NCBI RefSeq assembly: GCF_014681765.1
Contig: NZ_CP061498.1
Span: forward strand, 1,302,001 to 1,366,000
Length of the DNA stretch: 64,000 bases
DNA from: Roseicitreum antarcticum
GTDB taxonomy: Bacteria; Pseudomonadota; Alphaproteobacteria; Rhodobacterales; Rhodobacteraceae
Direction of reading: 5' to 3'
Numbering within the stretch: the stretch's first letter is position 1; each line of letters opens with the position of its first letter. Positions 8,404 through 18,096 of this stretch are shown piece after piece. The translations under genes and the position numbers were made by a program. The notes beneath the pieces are model-generated. The model searched no databases, was not told the origin of the DNA, and was given only the letters and a program-made list of their open reading frames with translations.

Positions 8404-9882
8404 ATGCTGGATACTCAAACCGACTTGCGCGCGATACTCAAGGATGGATCGCTGCTGGAAACCCGCGCCTTTATCGGCGGCAAATGGGCCGATGCCGATG
8501 ACGGCGCGACCTTTGAAGTCACCAACCCGGCGCGTGGCGATGTGCTGGCGAAGGTCGCAGACCTGACCCGCGTCGAGGTTGCACGCGCCATTGCCGCAGC
8601 AGAAGGCGCGCAGAAAGACTGGGCGCGCCGCACCGCGAAGGATCGCGCGGGGATCTTGCGCCGCTGGTTCGACCTGATGGTGGAAAATGTCGATGATCTG
8701 GCCGCGATCCTGACCGCAGAACAGGGCAAACCGCTGCCCGAGGCGCGCGCCGAGGTGCTTTATGGCGCGTCCTTCGTGGAGTGGTTCAGCGAGGAAGCGC
8801 GCCGCGTCTATGGCGACACGATCCCCGGCCACCAGCCCGACAAGCGCATCACCGTGCTGCGTCAGCCGATTGGCGTCGCGGCCTCGATCACGCCATGGAA
8901 CTTTCCCAACGCGATGATTGCGCGCAAGGTCGCGCCCGCGCTGGCCGCCGGGTGCAGCTTTGTCGCCCGCCCCGCGACGGAAACGCCGCTGTCCGCATTG
9001 GCCATGGCGGTGCTGGCCGAGCGTGCGGGCGTGCCTGCGGGCGTGCTGTCGATCGTGCCGTCGACCCATGCATCCGACATCGGCAAGGAATTTTGCGAAA
9101 ACCCGGTGGTGCGCAAGCTGACCTTCACCGGCTCGACCGAGGTGGGGCGGATCTTGTTGCGGCAGGCCGCAGATCAGGTGATGAAATGCAGCATGGAACT
9201 GGGCGGCAACGCGCCGTTCATCGTGTTCGACGACGCCGATATTGATGCGGCGGTTGAGGGCGCAATGGTGTGCAAGTTCCGCAACAATGGCCAGACCTGT
9301 GTGTGCGCCAACCGCATCTATGTGCAGGCCGGGGTCTATGACGCCTTTGCCGTCAAATTCGAGGCTGCGATCAAGAAGCTGCGCGTCGGCGACGGGCTTG
9401 CCGAGGGCACGACCACGGGCCCGCTGATCAGCGGCAAGGCGGTGCAAAAGGTACAGGCGCATATCAAGGACGCGCTGGACAAGGGGGCCAAACTGGTCGT
9501 CGGCGGCAAGCCGCATGATCTGGGCGGCACGTTCTTTGAACCGACGCTGCTGACCGACGTGACACCGGACATGGCCGTGTCGCAAGAGGAAACCTTCGGT
9601 CCCATGGCGCCCCTGTTCCGGTTTGAGACCGAGGAAGAGGCTGTGGCGCTGGCCAATGACACGATCTTCGGGCTGGCCGCGTATTTCTACGCCCGCGATG
9701 TCAGCCGCGTGACCCGCGTTCAGGAGGCGCTGGAATACGGCATCGTAGGGGTGAACACAGGCATCATCTCGACCGAGGTCGCCCCCTTCGGCGGGGTCAA
9801 GCAATCCGGTCTGGGGCGCGAAGGGTCGAAATACGGGATCGAGGATTTCATGGAGATGAAATACGTCTGCCTGTCGGTCTGA
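8404..9882 (+). CDS. gabD: NAD(P)-dependent succinate-semialdehyde dehydrogenase
   Basis: A 492-residue aldehyde dehydrogenase oxidising succinate semialdehyde to succinate in GABA catabolism. Evidence includes the coenzyme-binding TPWNFPNAMIARK, FTGSTEVG, the general-base Glu in MELGGNAPF, and the catalytic Cys in NNGQTCVCANR. The extra Cys two residues after the nucleophile is characteristic of GabD-type enzymes (redox switch). The C-terminal FGGVKQSGLGREGS also fits. The ATG at 8404 is preferred over 8392 because the GGGGG run at 8395-8399 then serves as Shine-Dalgarno. No gabT is adjacent, so other semialdehydes remain possible. Confidence 0.9.
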   Translation: MLDTQTDLRAILKDGSLLETRAFIGGKWADADDGATFEVTNPARGDVLAKVADLTRVEVARAIAAAEGAQKDWARRTAKDRAGILRRWFDLMVENVDDLAAILTAEQGKPLPEARAEVLYGASFVEWFSEEARRVYGDTIPGHQPDKRITVLRQPIGVAASITPWNFPNAMIARKVAPALAAGCSFVARPATETPLSALAMAVLAERAGVPAGVLSIVPSTHASDIGKEFCENPVVRKLTFTGSTEVGRILLRQAADQVMKCSMELGGNAPFIVFDDADIDAAVEGAMVCKFRNNGQTCVCANRIYVQAGVYDAFAVKFEAAIKKLRVGDGLAEGTTTGPLISGKAVQKVQAHIKDALDKGAKLVVGGKPHDLGGTFFEPTLLTDVTPDMAVSQEETFGPMAPLFRFETEEEAVALANDTIFGLAAYFYARDVSRVTRVQEALEYGIVGVNTGIISTEVAPFGGVKQSGLGREGSKYGIEDFMEMKYVCLSV

Positions 9883-9929
9883 GGGCACCCGGGCTGTGCG
9901 GCCGCCAGGCTGTTGCAGCGCGGCTGAAA

Positions 9930-9975
9930 CACCATCGCCCGGGGCGCGCGCACGGCGCTGCCCCGGGCGATGGTG
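9930..9975. terminator. 15-bp perfect hairpin between convergent genes
   Basis: Arms 9930-9944 (caccatcgcccgggg) and 9961-9975 are perfect reverse complements around a 16-nt GC-rich loop. It lies between convergent gabD and the 10079-10552 gene. There is no T-run, so it may act as a bidirectional RNA-stabilising hairpin rather than a classical terminator. Confidence 0.65.
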
Positions 9976-10046
9976 GAGATCGAGCAAGGACTTTGGGGGC
10001 AAACTGTCAGGCGCAGCGCACCTTGGTGCGCCGTTTCGGGCCACCT

Positions 10047-10080
10047 CTTGGGGTCGTTGCGTCCTTGGGGGCGTTGCGTC
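10047..10080. repeat. Two-copy 17-bp tandem repeat
   Basis: cttggggtcgttgcgtc (10047-10063) is followed directly by a copy differing at one base (10064-10080). The second copy reaches the stop codon of the minus-strand gene beginning at 10552. A related 15-bp duplication lies just inside that gene's 3' end, encoding its GAKGDASAKGG tail. Confidence 0.85.
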
Positions 10081-10552
10081 AGGGCTGGGCGCCCTCGGCC
10101 CCGCCTTTGGCGCTGGCATCACCTTTGGCACCAGCTTCCGGTTCTACCCCGCCCTGCGCCGATTCCACGCGGTGCGCGCGTTTGCGCACCAGAACGTCGC
10201 GCAGATCATGCATGGCCATCAGCAGCGTGTCGGAGATCGTTTCCAGTTCGTCTGGCGTGGCGTTGAACTGCGCCCAATGCGCAGTCAGGTTAAGGTGATC
10301 GACCGTGCGGTGAATGTCGTCCATCTGACGGGCATTCAATACCGCGCGGCGTTGCGTGATCCAGTCCTTGATCAGCGCGTGTTCTGCCGCGCTGATCGTC
10401 TGGCCCTCATTGGGCGTGATCTGACCGTTGAAGACATTGATGCCCGCCACCCGCTGCATGTCCATGCGCCGCCAGCGCGGGTCTTCCACGATCCGGAAGA
10501 AGACCCCGCCGATGGGCTTGGTGCGGAAATAATATTGCGGCGCGGCGGCCAT
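10079..10552 (-). CDS. Conserved hypothetical protein downstream of aspC
   Basis: 157 residues, with a charged and mostly helical predicted core (ISAAEHALIKDWITQRRAVL, ISDTLLMAMHDLRDVL) and a low-complexity G/A/E-rich C-terminal tail. No catalytic motif, signal peptide or membrane segment is visible, and I do not recognise the family. It starts 3 nt after the aspC stop, so it is almost certainly co-transcribed with it. The tail lies in repeat-rich DNA and may be of recent origin. Confidence 0.7.
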   Translation of the reverse strand: MAAAPQYYFRTKPIGGVFFRIVEDPRWRRMDMQRVAGINVFNGQITPNEGQTISAAEHALIKDWITQRRAVLNARQMDDIHRTVDHLNLTAHWAQFNATPDELETISDTLLMAMHDLRDVLVRKRAHRVESAQGGVEPEAGAKGDASAKGGAEGAQP

Positions 10553-10555
10553 GCT

Positions 10556-11818
<1,263 letters not shown>

Positions 11819-11847
11819 TCAAGTATAATCAGGGAAAGGGGCCGTTG

Positions 11848-12258
11848 ATGACCGAAAATTCTGCTGAAGAGCCGCGCACCGGCTGGTTTTCCGAGGAAGC
11901 CGCCACATTTGGTGATCGCATGGCGGCCGCGCGCGATGCGGGCGGCATGACGCAGGCGGCGCTGGCACGTCGGCTGGGCGTGAAGCTCAAGACGGTTGAG
12001 GCCTGGGAGAACGATGTCGCCGAACCGCGCGCCAACAAGCTGCAGATGCTTTCGGGGCTGCTGAATGTCTCGCTGCGGTGGCTGATGACGGGCGAAGGCG
12101 ACGGGCTGGACCACCCGCCCGCCGATGCGGTGCTGGCTGCGGACGCGCGCGAGATACTGGCCGATCTGCGCCAGGTCCGCGCCGAGATGACGCGGTTGGG
12201 GGATACATTGGGCGGGCTGGAAAAACGGCTGCGCGCTGTGGTGAAGGAAGGATTGTGA
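11848..12258 (+). CDS. Helix-turn-helix (Cro/C1-type) transcriptional regulator
   Basis: 136 residues. An XRE/HTH_3 domain spans about residues 20-80, with FGDRMAAARDAGGMTQAALARRLGV and the recognition region KLKTVEAWENDVAEPRANKLQMLSGLL. A coiled-coil-like C-terminal helix (LADLRQVRAEMTRLGDTLGGLEKRL) probably dimerises. The start MTENSAEE has an AAAGGGG upstream; an upstream in-frame ATG at 11782 lies in the divergent aspC promoter and is less likely. It is separated from sdhE by 2 nt, so the two share a transcript. Confidence 0.85.
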   Translation: MTENSAEEPRTGWFSEEAATFGDRMAAARDAGGMTQAALARRLGVKLKTVEAWENDVAEPRANKLQMLSGLLNVSLRWLMTGEGDGLDHPPADAVLAADAREILADLRQVRAEMTRLGDTLGGLEKRLRAVVKEGL

Positions 12259-12260
12259 GA

Positions 12261-12629
12261 ATGGGGTCGCGTACAACAGGTACGGGTACAACAGGTTCGG
12301 GTGCAACAGGTTCGGGTGCAACAGGTTCGGGTGCAACAGGTTCGGCGGGGGAAATCAGCCCGCAAGAAGCACGGCTGAAAAAGCTGCGCATGCGGTCCTG
12401 GCGGCGCGGCATGAAGGAGATGGACCTGATTCTAGGGCCATTTTCCGACACGGGTCTGGCCGCGCTGGACCCCGTGGCACTGGACCTTTATGAGCGGATG
12501 CTGGGCGAGAACGATCAGGACCTCTACCTCTGGGTCACCGGCGCGAAGTCCGCGCCGGACCAGTTTACCGCCCTTCTGACGCATATCGGCGGCCATGTCG
12601 GGATCGCACCGCGCCCCAGCGCGGGCTGA
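12261..12629 (+). CDS. sdhE: FAD assembly factor SdhE (succinate dehydrogenase assembly factor 2)
   Basis: 122 residues. The core EARLKKLRMRSWRRGMKEMDLILGPF is the SdhE (DUF339) RGxxE-containing signature; the RG and E residues are needed for covalent flavinylation of SdhA. The family is normally 80-95 residues. The extra N-terminal segment is almost entirely (T-G-S-G-A) repeats encoded by a 15-bp tandem array. ATG 12261 is the first start after the preceding regulator and shares its transcript; initiation nearer the core cannot be excluded. Confidence 0.88.
   Translation: MGSRTTGTGTTGSGATGSGATGSGATGSAGEISPQEARLKKLRMRSWRRGMKEMDLILGPFSDTGLAALDPVALDLYERMLGENDQDLYLWVTGAKSAPDQFTALLTHIGGHVGIAPRPSAG
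12273..12347. repeat. Five-copy 15-bp tandem repeat inside sdhE
   Basis: Five units of the type gcaacaggttcgggt run from 12273 to 12347; the first two differ by one or two bases and the last ends in gcg. Each encodes five residues (A/T-T-G-S-G type), lengthening the N-terminus of SdhE without disturbing frame. Confidence 0.95.
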
Positions 12630-12768
12630 TCCCATCGGCGGGTGCCGCCGGTTCCCGCCCGGCCCCCGCCACGCATGCGCGCGGCGCAACGTCGTTTGAC
12701 CCTGCCACACGGGCGCAGCCGGTGTACGTGCTGCATTCGCCTGACTTTTGACCAGATTTTGCATTACG

Positions 12769-12788
12769 CAACGGCGCTTAACCCGTTG
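12769..12788. promoter_or_regulatory. Inverted repeat in the promoter region of the MarR-type gene
   Basis: caacgg (12769-12774) and ccgttg (12783-12788) form a 6-bp dyad with an 8-nt spacer, 53 bp upstream of the MarR-type start. Autoregulation through such a site would be normal for MarR proteins; binding is inferred. Confidence 0.3.
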
Positions 12789-12840
12789 TTGTGATTTGAC
12801 GGTGTACGGTCCGGAACCTGCACCGAATCTGGAGACCGCA

Positions 12841-13338
12841 ATGAGTATTCACACAGGCATCCCCGGCGCGTCGAAATCCGACGATCTGACGACATATATG
12901 GACAGCCTGGCCCTCGTCGAACGCCTCCACAGGTTGTTGCTGGACGTTATCAAGGATGAATTCGAGCGTCTGAACGTGCTGGACATCAACGCTGTGCAGG
13001 CCCTGTTGCTGTTCAACATCGGCGAGCAGGAAGTCACCGCAGGGGAGCTGAAGACCCGGGGCTATTATCAGGGGTCAAATGTCTCGTATAACCTGAAAAA
13101 GCTGGTGGAAACCGGATACATGCACCATCAGCGCTGCGACATGGACCGCCGGTCTGTCCGGGTGCGCCTGACCCCCCAGGGGCGGGAGGTGCGGGGCGTG
13201 GTGGCCGCCCTGTTCGCGCGCCATGCCGCAGGGCTGATCGAACGCGGCATCGTCACCGGTCCACGGCTGGACGAACTGAACGTGCTGCTGCGCCGGATGG
13301 AACGGTACTGGACCGAACAGATCCGCTACATCTATTGA
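12841..13338 (+). CDS. MarR-family winged-helix regulator
   Basis: 165 residues with a winged-helix core: helices LDINAVQALLLFNI and EVTAGELKTRGYYQGSNVSYNLKKLVETGYM form the HTH, and the wing is DMDRRSVRVRLTPQGREV (DxRxxxxxLT pattern). The N- and C-terminal helices would dimerise. It resembles the LdtR-type MarR regulators of alphaproteobacteria, though the specific target is unknown. ATG 12841 follows GGAGACC; an earlier in-frame start at 12748 lacks a ribosome site. The gene appears monocistronic. Confidence 0.85.
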   Translation: MSIHTGIPGASKSDDLTTYMDSLALVERLHRLLLDVIKDEFERLNVLDINAVQALLLFNIGEQEVTAGELKTRGYYQGSNVSYNLKKLVETGYMHHQRCDMDRRSVRVRLTPQGREVRGVVAALFARHAAGLIERGIVTGPRLDELNVLLRRMERYWTEQIRYIY

Positions 13339-13425
13339 GCACGCGGGCTGCGGCATTTGGGCCGGGTCTGTACAGGCCATGACCTTGAGGCTTGTCGCGG
13401 GGGCGGGCAGACCTAGAATTGCATC

Positions 13426-13824
13426 ATGGTTGAAAAAGCATCATCCCCCCCGGCGAAGACCGAGCTGTCGGTCCTCTATAACGCCGCCTGCCCGGTCTGT
13501 GCGCGCGAGATCGACCATTACGCGCGCCATGCAGATCGCCATGCGCTGCCCATCCGTTTTGACGGGCTGCAAACCGCTGATCCGGCCGCTTATGGCGTCA
13601 GCGCCGACACGGCTGCGCGCAGGCTGCATGTGCTGCATGATGGCCGGGTGCTCAGCGGTGTGCCCGCGTTCGTGGCGCTGTGGCGCGCGATGCCGGGCTA
13701 TCGCTGGCTGGCGCGGATCGTGGATCTGCCGGGGCTGCGCCAGCTTTCGGCAGCAGTATATGACCATGCACTGGCCCCGCTGCTCTATCGGCTGCATCTG
13801 CGCCGCAGCCGAAAACGCGACTGA
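13426..13824 (+). CDS. DCC-family (DUF393) thiol-disulfide oxidoreductase-like protein
   Basis: 132 residues. LSVLYNAACPVCAREIDHYAR near residue 14 is the DxxCxxC-type start of the DCC/DUF393 family, with CxxC retained and the usual Asp replaced (YNAACPVC). The remaining small alpha/beta domain and the hydrophobic RIVDLPGLRQLSAAVYDHALAPLLY tail fit the family. Its biochemical role is not established. A gap of about 138 bp precedes hisB. Confidence 0.8.
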   Translation: MVEKASSPPAKTELSVLYNAACPVCAREIDHYARHADRHALPIRFDGLQTADPAAYGVSADTAARRLHVLHDGRVLSGVPAFVALWRAMPGYRWLARIVDLPGLRQLSAAVYDHALAPLLYRLHLRRSRKRD

Positions 13825-13962
13825 CGCCGCCCTACCCCGTTGTTTTGGCGCGGCTTTCGCGCCGCCCCCGCCACTTTCGCGTTTGGCGATGGATGCGCTT
13901 GCCCCTTCCCTCAGGCCGCGCGCCGCCCTATACCTGCGCGGACAACCGGAACGGAGAGCTTG

Positions 13963-14550
13963 ATGCGCACAGCCACCATCACCCGCAAAACCGCCGAGAC
14001 GGACATCACCGTCACCGTGGATCTGGACGGCACGGGCCGCTATGATTGCGAAACCGGCGTGGGTTTTTTCGACCATATGCTGGACCAACTGGCGCGGCAT
14101 TCGCTGATCGACATGACGATCCGCGCCGACGGCGACCTGCACATCGACGACCACCACACGGTCGAGGACGTGGGCATCGCGCTGGGTCAGGCGCTGACAC
14201 AAGCCATGGGGGACAAGCGCGGCATCACCCGCTACGGATCGTGTGTCCTGCCGATGGATGATGCGCAGATCGCCTGCGCGCTGGACCTGTCGGCGCGCCC
14301 GCATCTGGTGTGGAATGTCGCATTTCCAACCGCGAAGATCGGCACATTTGACACCGAACTGGTGCGCGAATTCTTTCAGGCCCTCGCCACCCATGGCGGC
14401 ATCACGCTGCATATCGACCAGCGCCACGGCGTCAACAGCCACCATATCGCCGAGGCTGCGTTCAAGGCCGTGGCCCGCGCGCTGCGCGTTGCGCTTGAGC
14501 CCGATGCGCGAAAAAGTGACGCGATTCCATCGACTAAGGGGATGCTGTAG
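13963..14550 (+). CDS. hisB: Imidazoleglycerol-phosphate dehydratase
   Basis: A 195-residue Mn-dependent enzyme catalysing IGP to imidazole acetol phosphate in histidine synthesis. The two metal-binding repeats are visible: [14 protein letters not shown] with [17 protein letters not shown], and [18 protein letters not shown] with [14 protein letters not shown]. Monofunctional type, normal length. ATG 13963 follows GGAGAGCTTG. It is followed 3 nt later by hisH. Confidence 0.96.
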   Translation: MRTATITRKTAETDITVTVDLDGTGRYDCETGVGFFDHMLDQLARHSLIDMTIRADGDLHIDDHHTVEDVGIALGQALTQAMGDKRGITRYGSCVLPMDDAQIACALDLSARPHLVWNVAFPTAKIGTFDTELVREFFQALATHGGITLHIDQRHGVNSHHIAEAAFKAVARALRVALEPDARKSDAIPSTKGML

Positions 14551-14553
14551 CCC

Positions 14554-15192
14554 ATGCTGACGGTACTGGTAGATTATGACAGTGGCAATCTACACTCGGC
14601 CCAGAAGGCGTTTCAGCGCATGGCCGATGAGGTTGGCGCGGGGCAGGTGATCGTGTCGGACCGGGCCGAGGATGTGGCGCGGGCCGACCGGATCGTGCTG
14701 CCAGGTGATGGGGCATTCCCCGCCTGTGCGCGTGCCCTGCGCGCCGTGCCCGGCATGACCGATGCGCTGGAAGACAGCGTGCAGCGCCGTGCGGTGCCAT
14801 TCCTGGGAATTTGCGTGGGAATGCAACTACTTGCCACCCGCGGGCTGGAATATTCGGACACGCCCGGGATGGATTGGATCGGCGGCCGGGTCGAGGCGAT
14901 CATCCCATCCGATACGTCGATGAAAGTGCCGCATATGGGCTGGAACGACCTGGTGATCGACCACCCGCATCCGGTACTGGACGGGTTAAGTACCGGGGAT
15001 CATGCGTATTTTGTCCACTCGTACCATTTCAGCGTGACCGATGCGGCCCAGCGGCTGGCGCATGTGGATTATGGCGCCGAGATCACGGCGGTGGTGGGGC
15101 GCGACACCATCGTTGGCATGCAGTTCCACCCGGAAAAAAGCCAGGCGGTGGGGCTGCGGATGATTGCCAATTTCCTGAAATGGCGGCCTTGA
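14554..15192 (+). CDS. hisH: Imidazole glycerol phosphate synthase glutaminase subunit
   Basis: A 212-residue class-I amidotransferase that supplies ammonia from glutamine to HisF. The nucleophile Cys is in FLGICVGMQLL, and His-Glu of the triad is in GMQFHPEKSQ. It is co-transcribed with hisB. Unusually, hisA and hisF do not follow; a 375-bp gap and pyrE come next. Confidence 0.96.
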   Translation: MLTVLVDYDSGNLHSAQKAFQRMADEVGAGQVIVSDRAEDVARADRIVLPGDGAFPACARALRAVPGMTDALEDSVQRRAVPFLGICVGMQLLATRGLEYSDTPGMDWIGGRVEAIIPSDTSMKVPHMGWNDLVIDHPHPVLDGLSTGDHAYFVHSYHFSVTDAAQRLAHVDYGAEITAVVGRDTIVGMQFHPEKSQAVGLRMIANFLKWRP

Positions 15193-15567
15193 CCGGGCGG
15201 CGATGGGTGCGTTGCCCCCACCGGGGCGGCCCGGAACGGGGCCGCGTTAACCAAAGTCCAAAGCCCGGATCCAGCGTCTGGAAACGATATGGAAAGCGTA
15301 TGGCTTTGATACATACGCGCGCAGCCCGCAGGCTGGGTTAACGTTTTCACCCTGCGCCCTGCCCCGCACCCCACCCCGGGCCATAAACGGCATTGACGCC
15401 CGGCACCCGCCCCGCCATTTTGCGCGCCAACCGAAATTTCAGATTCGGGCCAGCCATCCGCCGGCGGGGCCACCTAATCGCGCGCGCCGCTTTCCGGCCC
15501 GCCGGGTCGGCTGTGCCGCGCTGCCCCCAACCGGCCGTTTTTCCGGCCCAGCCAAAGGACGCCGCCG
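15193..15567. other. Gene-free stretch between hisH and pyrE
   Basis: 375 bp, G+C-rich. It contains short stem-loops (for example cagcc-cgca-ggctg near 15328-15341) but no credible gene or strong T-run terminator. It probably holds the end of the his transcript and the pyrE promoter. Confidence 0.5.
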
Positions 15568-16242
15568 ATGATCCCCTCCAGCTATCCCGACCGCGCGACC
15601 ATGGCCCGCCTGACGGCGCGCATGTTGCTCGACATCAAGGCGGTGCATTTCAACGCGACGGAACCTTTCACTTTCGCCTCGGGCCTGCGCGCGCCGACCT
15701 ATATCGACTGCCGCAAGCTGATCAGCTACCCGCGCATCCGGTCCACCCTGATGGATTTCCTGTCGTGCACGGTGACCGAGGCGGCGGGGCTGGAAGCCTT
15801 CGACAATGTGGCGGGCGGTGAGACGGCGGGCATCCCCTTTGCCGCGCTGATGGCCGAGCGCATGGCGCTGCCCATGACCTATGTGCGCAAGAAGCCAAAG
15901 GGTTACGGGCGGAATGCGCGGATTGAAGGCGATATGACCGAAGGCCAGCGCGTGCTGCTGGTGGAAGACCTGACCACGGATGGCGGTTCGAAGCTGTCCT
16001 TCGTCGATGCGATCCGCGACACGGGCGCGGAATGCGGGCATACGGCGGTGATTTTCTACTATGGCATCTTCAACGAGACGCCGAAGCGGCTGGCCGACCA
16101 TGGCGTGCGACTGCATTACCTGTGCACCTGGTGGGACGTGCTGACCGAGGCGCGGGCGCGCGGTGATTTCGATGGGCAAACTTTGGCCGAAGTCGAGAAA
16201 TTCCTGCACGCCCCCCGGGATTGGGTCGCGCCAGGCAGCTAA
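15568..16242 (+). CDS. pyrE: Orotate phosphoribosyltransferase
   Basis: A 224-residue pyrimidine-biosynthesis enzyme that transfers phosphoribosyl from PRPP to orotate. The PRPP-binding signature [14 protein letters not shown] is clear, and the substrate side carries [19 protein letters not shown]. The sequence is of the longer alphaproteobacterial type with a C-terminal extension. The context (his genes upstream, dnaB downstream) gives no regulatory link. Confidence 0.94.
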   Translation: MIPSSYPDRATMARLTARMLLDIKAVHFNATEPFTFASGLRAPTYIDCRKLISYPRIRSTLMDFLSCTVTEAAGLEAFDNVAGGETAGIPFAALMAERMALPMTYVRKKPKGYGRNARIEGDMTEGQRVLLVEDLTTDGGSKLSFVDAIRDTGAECGHTAVIFYYGIFNETPKRLADHGVRLHYLCTWWDVLTEARARGDFDGQTLAEVEKFLHAPRDWVAPGS

Positions 16243-16313
16243 CGCCCCACCCAGATATTGACAAGTCACGCGTGATTGCCCCAGCATGTTGGGCGAAGCC
16301 CGCTGTCCACAGC

Positions 16314-16322
16314 TTATCCACA
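16314..16322. promoter_or_regulatory. Perfect DnaA box upstream of dnaB
   Basis: TTATCCACA is the exact high-affinity DnaA-box consensus, about 130 bp before the dnaB start. A near-match (tgtccacag) lies 10 bp upstream. One box fits DnaA control of dnaB better than an origin, because no AT-rich unwinding region accompanies it. Confidence 0.45.
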
Positions 16323-16393
16323 GGGTTGAGCCGGGGTTATACAATTTGCCAAGTCGCGCCCATCAGGGCATAGACGGCCACCACGACAGTTCA

Positions 16394-16435
16394 GCGGCAT
16401 TTGGGGGACGATATCATGCGCCATTTGGGGAACGA
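16394..16435. repeat. Direct repeat before dnaB
   Basis: catttgggggacgat and catttggggaacgat occur as two near-identical copies spaced by 13 nt immediately upstream of the dnaB start region. The second copy could supply a Shine-Dalgarno (ggggaacg). Function unknown. Confidence 0.6.
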
Positions 16436-16455
16436 TGACGCCCGGAGCACCAGCC

Positions 16456-17943
16456 ATGAATGAGATCACGACCATCATACCGAACGCCCTGCCCGAAGGC
16501 GCAACCGACACGCTGCCGCATAATATCGAGGCGGAACAACAGCTTCTGGGCGCGATCTTGACCAACAACGATGTGTATGACCGCATATCGAGCCTGATTA
16601 AACCTGACCATTTCTTTGACCCGGTGCATCAGCGCATCTTTGAAATCTGCGCGGCGCGGATCTTGAAGAATGCGCTGGCCACGCCCGTGACACTGAAGGC
16701 GTTCATGGAGGATGACGCGGGCCTGAAGGAACTGGGTGGCCCGGCCTATCTGGCGCGGCTGGCGGGGGCGGCGATCTCGGCCTATGCGGCCAAAGATTAC
16801 GCGCAGATGATCTATGAACTGGCCGTGCGGCGCGATCTGATCCGGCTGGGCCAGGATATTTCGGCGCGCGCAGCGCAGGTTGATGTGGCGTCCGAGCCGA
16901 AGGAACAGATCGTCGAGGCCGAACAGCGGCTTTACAAACTGGCCGAACAGGGCAGCGCGGAACGCGGGTTCCAATCCTTCCTGAAGGCGGTGACCGATGC
17001 GGTGACCATGGCCAATGCCGCCTATCAGCGCGACGGCGGGCTGGCCGGGATTTCGACCGGGTTGATGGATCTGGACAAGAAGCTGGGCGGGCTGCACCCG
17101 TCGGATTTGCTGATTCTGGCCGGGCGTCCGTCGATGGGCAAGACATCGCTTGCCACCAACATCGCATTCAACATCGCCAAGGCCTACAAGCGCGGCATGC
17201 GGCACGACGGGGTCGAGGGCGCGGTGAATGGCGGCGTCGTGGGCTTCTTCAGCCTGGAGATGAGCGCGGAACAATTGGCCGCGCGCATCCTGTCCGAGGC
17301 CGCCGAGGTGCCGTCCGAACAGATCCGGCGCGGCGACATGACCGAGGTGGAATTCCGCCGCTTCGTCGAGGCCGCGAAGGCGCTGGAGGCTTGCCCGCTG
17401 TACATCGACGACACGCCCGCGCTGCCGATCAGCCAGGTCGCGGCACGCGCCCGGCGGTTGAAGCGGACGCATGGCCTTGATGTGCTGATGGTGGATTACC
17501 TGCAATTGCTGAAGGGGTCCTCCAAGGAGAACCGGGTGCAGGAAGTGTCCGAGATCACGCAGGGCCTGAAGGCGATTGCCAAGGAATTGAACATCCCCGT
17601 GGTCGCGCTGTCGCAGCTTTCGCGGCAGGTCGAAAGCCGCGAAGACAAGCGCCCGCAACTGTCGGACCTGCGGGAATCAGGCTCGATCGAGCAGGATGCC
17701 GATGTGGTGATGTTTGTGTATCGCGACGAATACTACAAGGAACGCGAGAAACCCGGCGATCATGAGCTGGACAAGATGGCGCAATGGCAGGCGATCATGG
17801 AGCAATGCCATGGCAAGGCCGAGGTCATCATCGGCAAGCAGCGGCATGGGCCGATCGGGTCGGTAGAGCTGTCGTTTGAGGGGCGGTTTACCCGCTTTGG
17901 CGATCTGGTGCGCGCCTATCAGCAGGGCGCGGATACGTTCTGA
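16456..17943 (+). CDS. dnaB: Replicative DNA helicase DnaB
   Basis: A 495-residue hexameric 5'-3' helicase of the replication fork. The N-terminal domain (LPHNIEAEQQLLGAILTNNDVYD) is followed by the RecA-like motor with Walker A AGRPSMGKTSLA, Walker B DVLMVDYLQLL, the arginine-finger region SQLSRQVESREDKRPQLSDLRESGSIEQDAD and KQRHGPIGSV. An in-frame ATG at 16435 is also possible; 16456 has GGAG at 8 nt spacing and gives the usual MNEITT start. It precedes alr, a common alphaproteobacterial pairing. Confidence 0.95.
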   Translation: MNEITTIIPNALPEGATDTLPHNIEAEQQLLGAILTNNDVYDRISSLIKPDHFFDPVHQRIFEICAARILKNALATPVTLKAFMEDDAGLKELGGPAYLARLAGAAISAYAAKDYAQMIYELAVRRDLIRLGQDISARAAQVDVASEPKEQIVEAEQRLYKLAEQGSAERGFQSFLKAVTDAVTMANAAYQRDGGLAGISTGLMDLDKKLGGLHPSDLLILAGRPSMGKTSLATNIAFNIAKAYKRGMRHDGVEGAVNGGVVGFFSLEMSAEQLAARILSEAAEVPSEQIRRGDMTEVEFRRFVEAAKALEACPLYIDDTPALPISQVAARARRLKRTHGLDVLMVDYLQLLKGSSKENRVQEVSEITQGLKAIAKELNIPVVALSQLSRQVESREDKRPQLSDLRESGSIEQDADVVMFVYRDEYYKEREKPGDHELDKMAQWQAIMEQCHGKAEVIIGKQRHGPIGSVELSFEGRFTRFGDLVRAYQQGADTF

Positions 17944-18096
17944 GGTTTTGGGCGGCGGGTTTTGGCCTGTTCGGGGACGCTTGCCTGTGGTGCGTGGCAC
18001 TCAGGCAGCGCGCCGTCCGGGCCGGGTTTTGCGCATCAGCGTGCAGGCCGGACGATTTTGGCTTGACCCTGCGCATGGGCGTGGCAGAACGCGGGC

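Noticed and set aside
7966-10131. Long minus-strand open frame opposite gabD (721 codons)
   Set aside because: A shadow of gabD and the neighbouring hydrolase; no conserved motif, and gabD is unambiguous.
16243-16434. Chromosomal replication origin near the DnaA box
   Set aside because: Only one perfect DnaA box and one weak match, no AT-rich unwinding element and no dnaA, hemE or parAB nearby.
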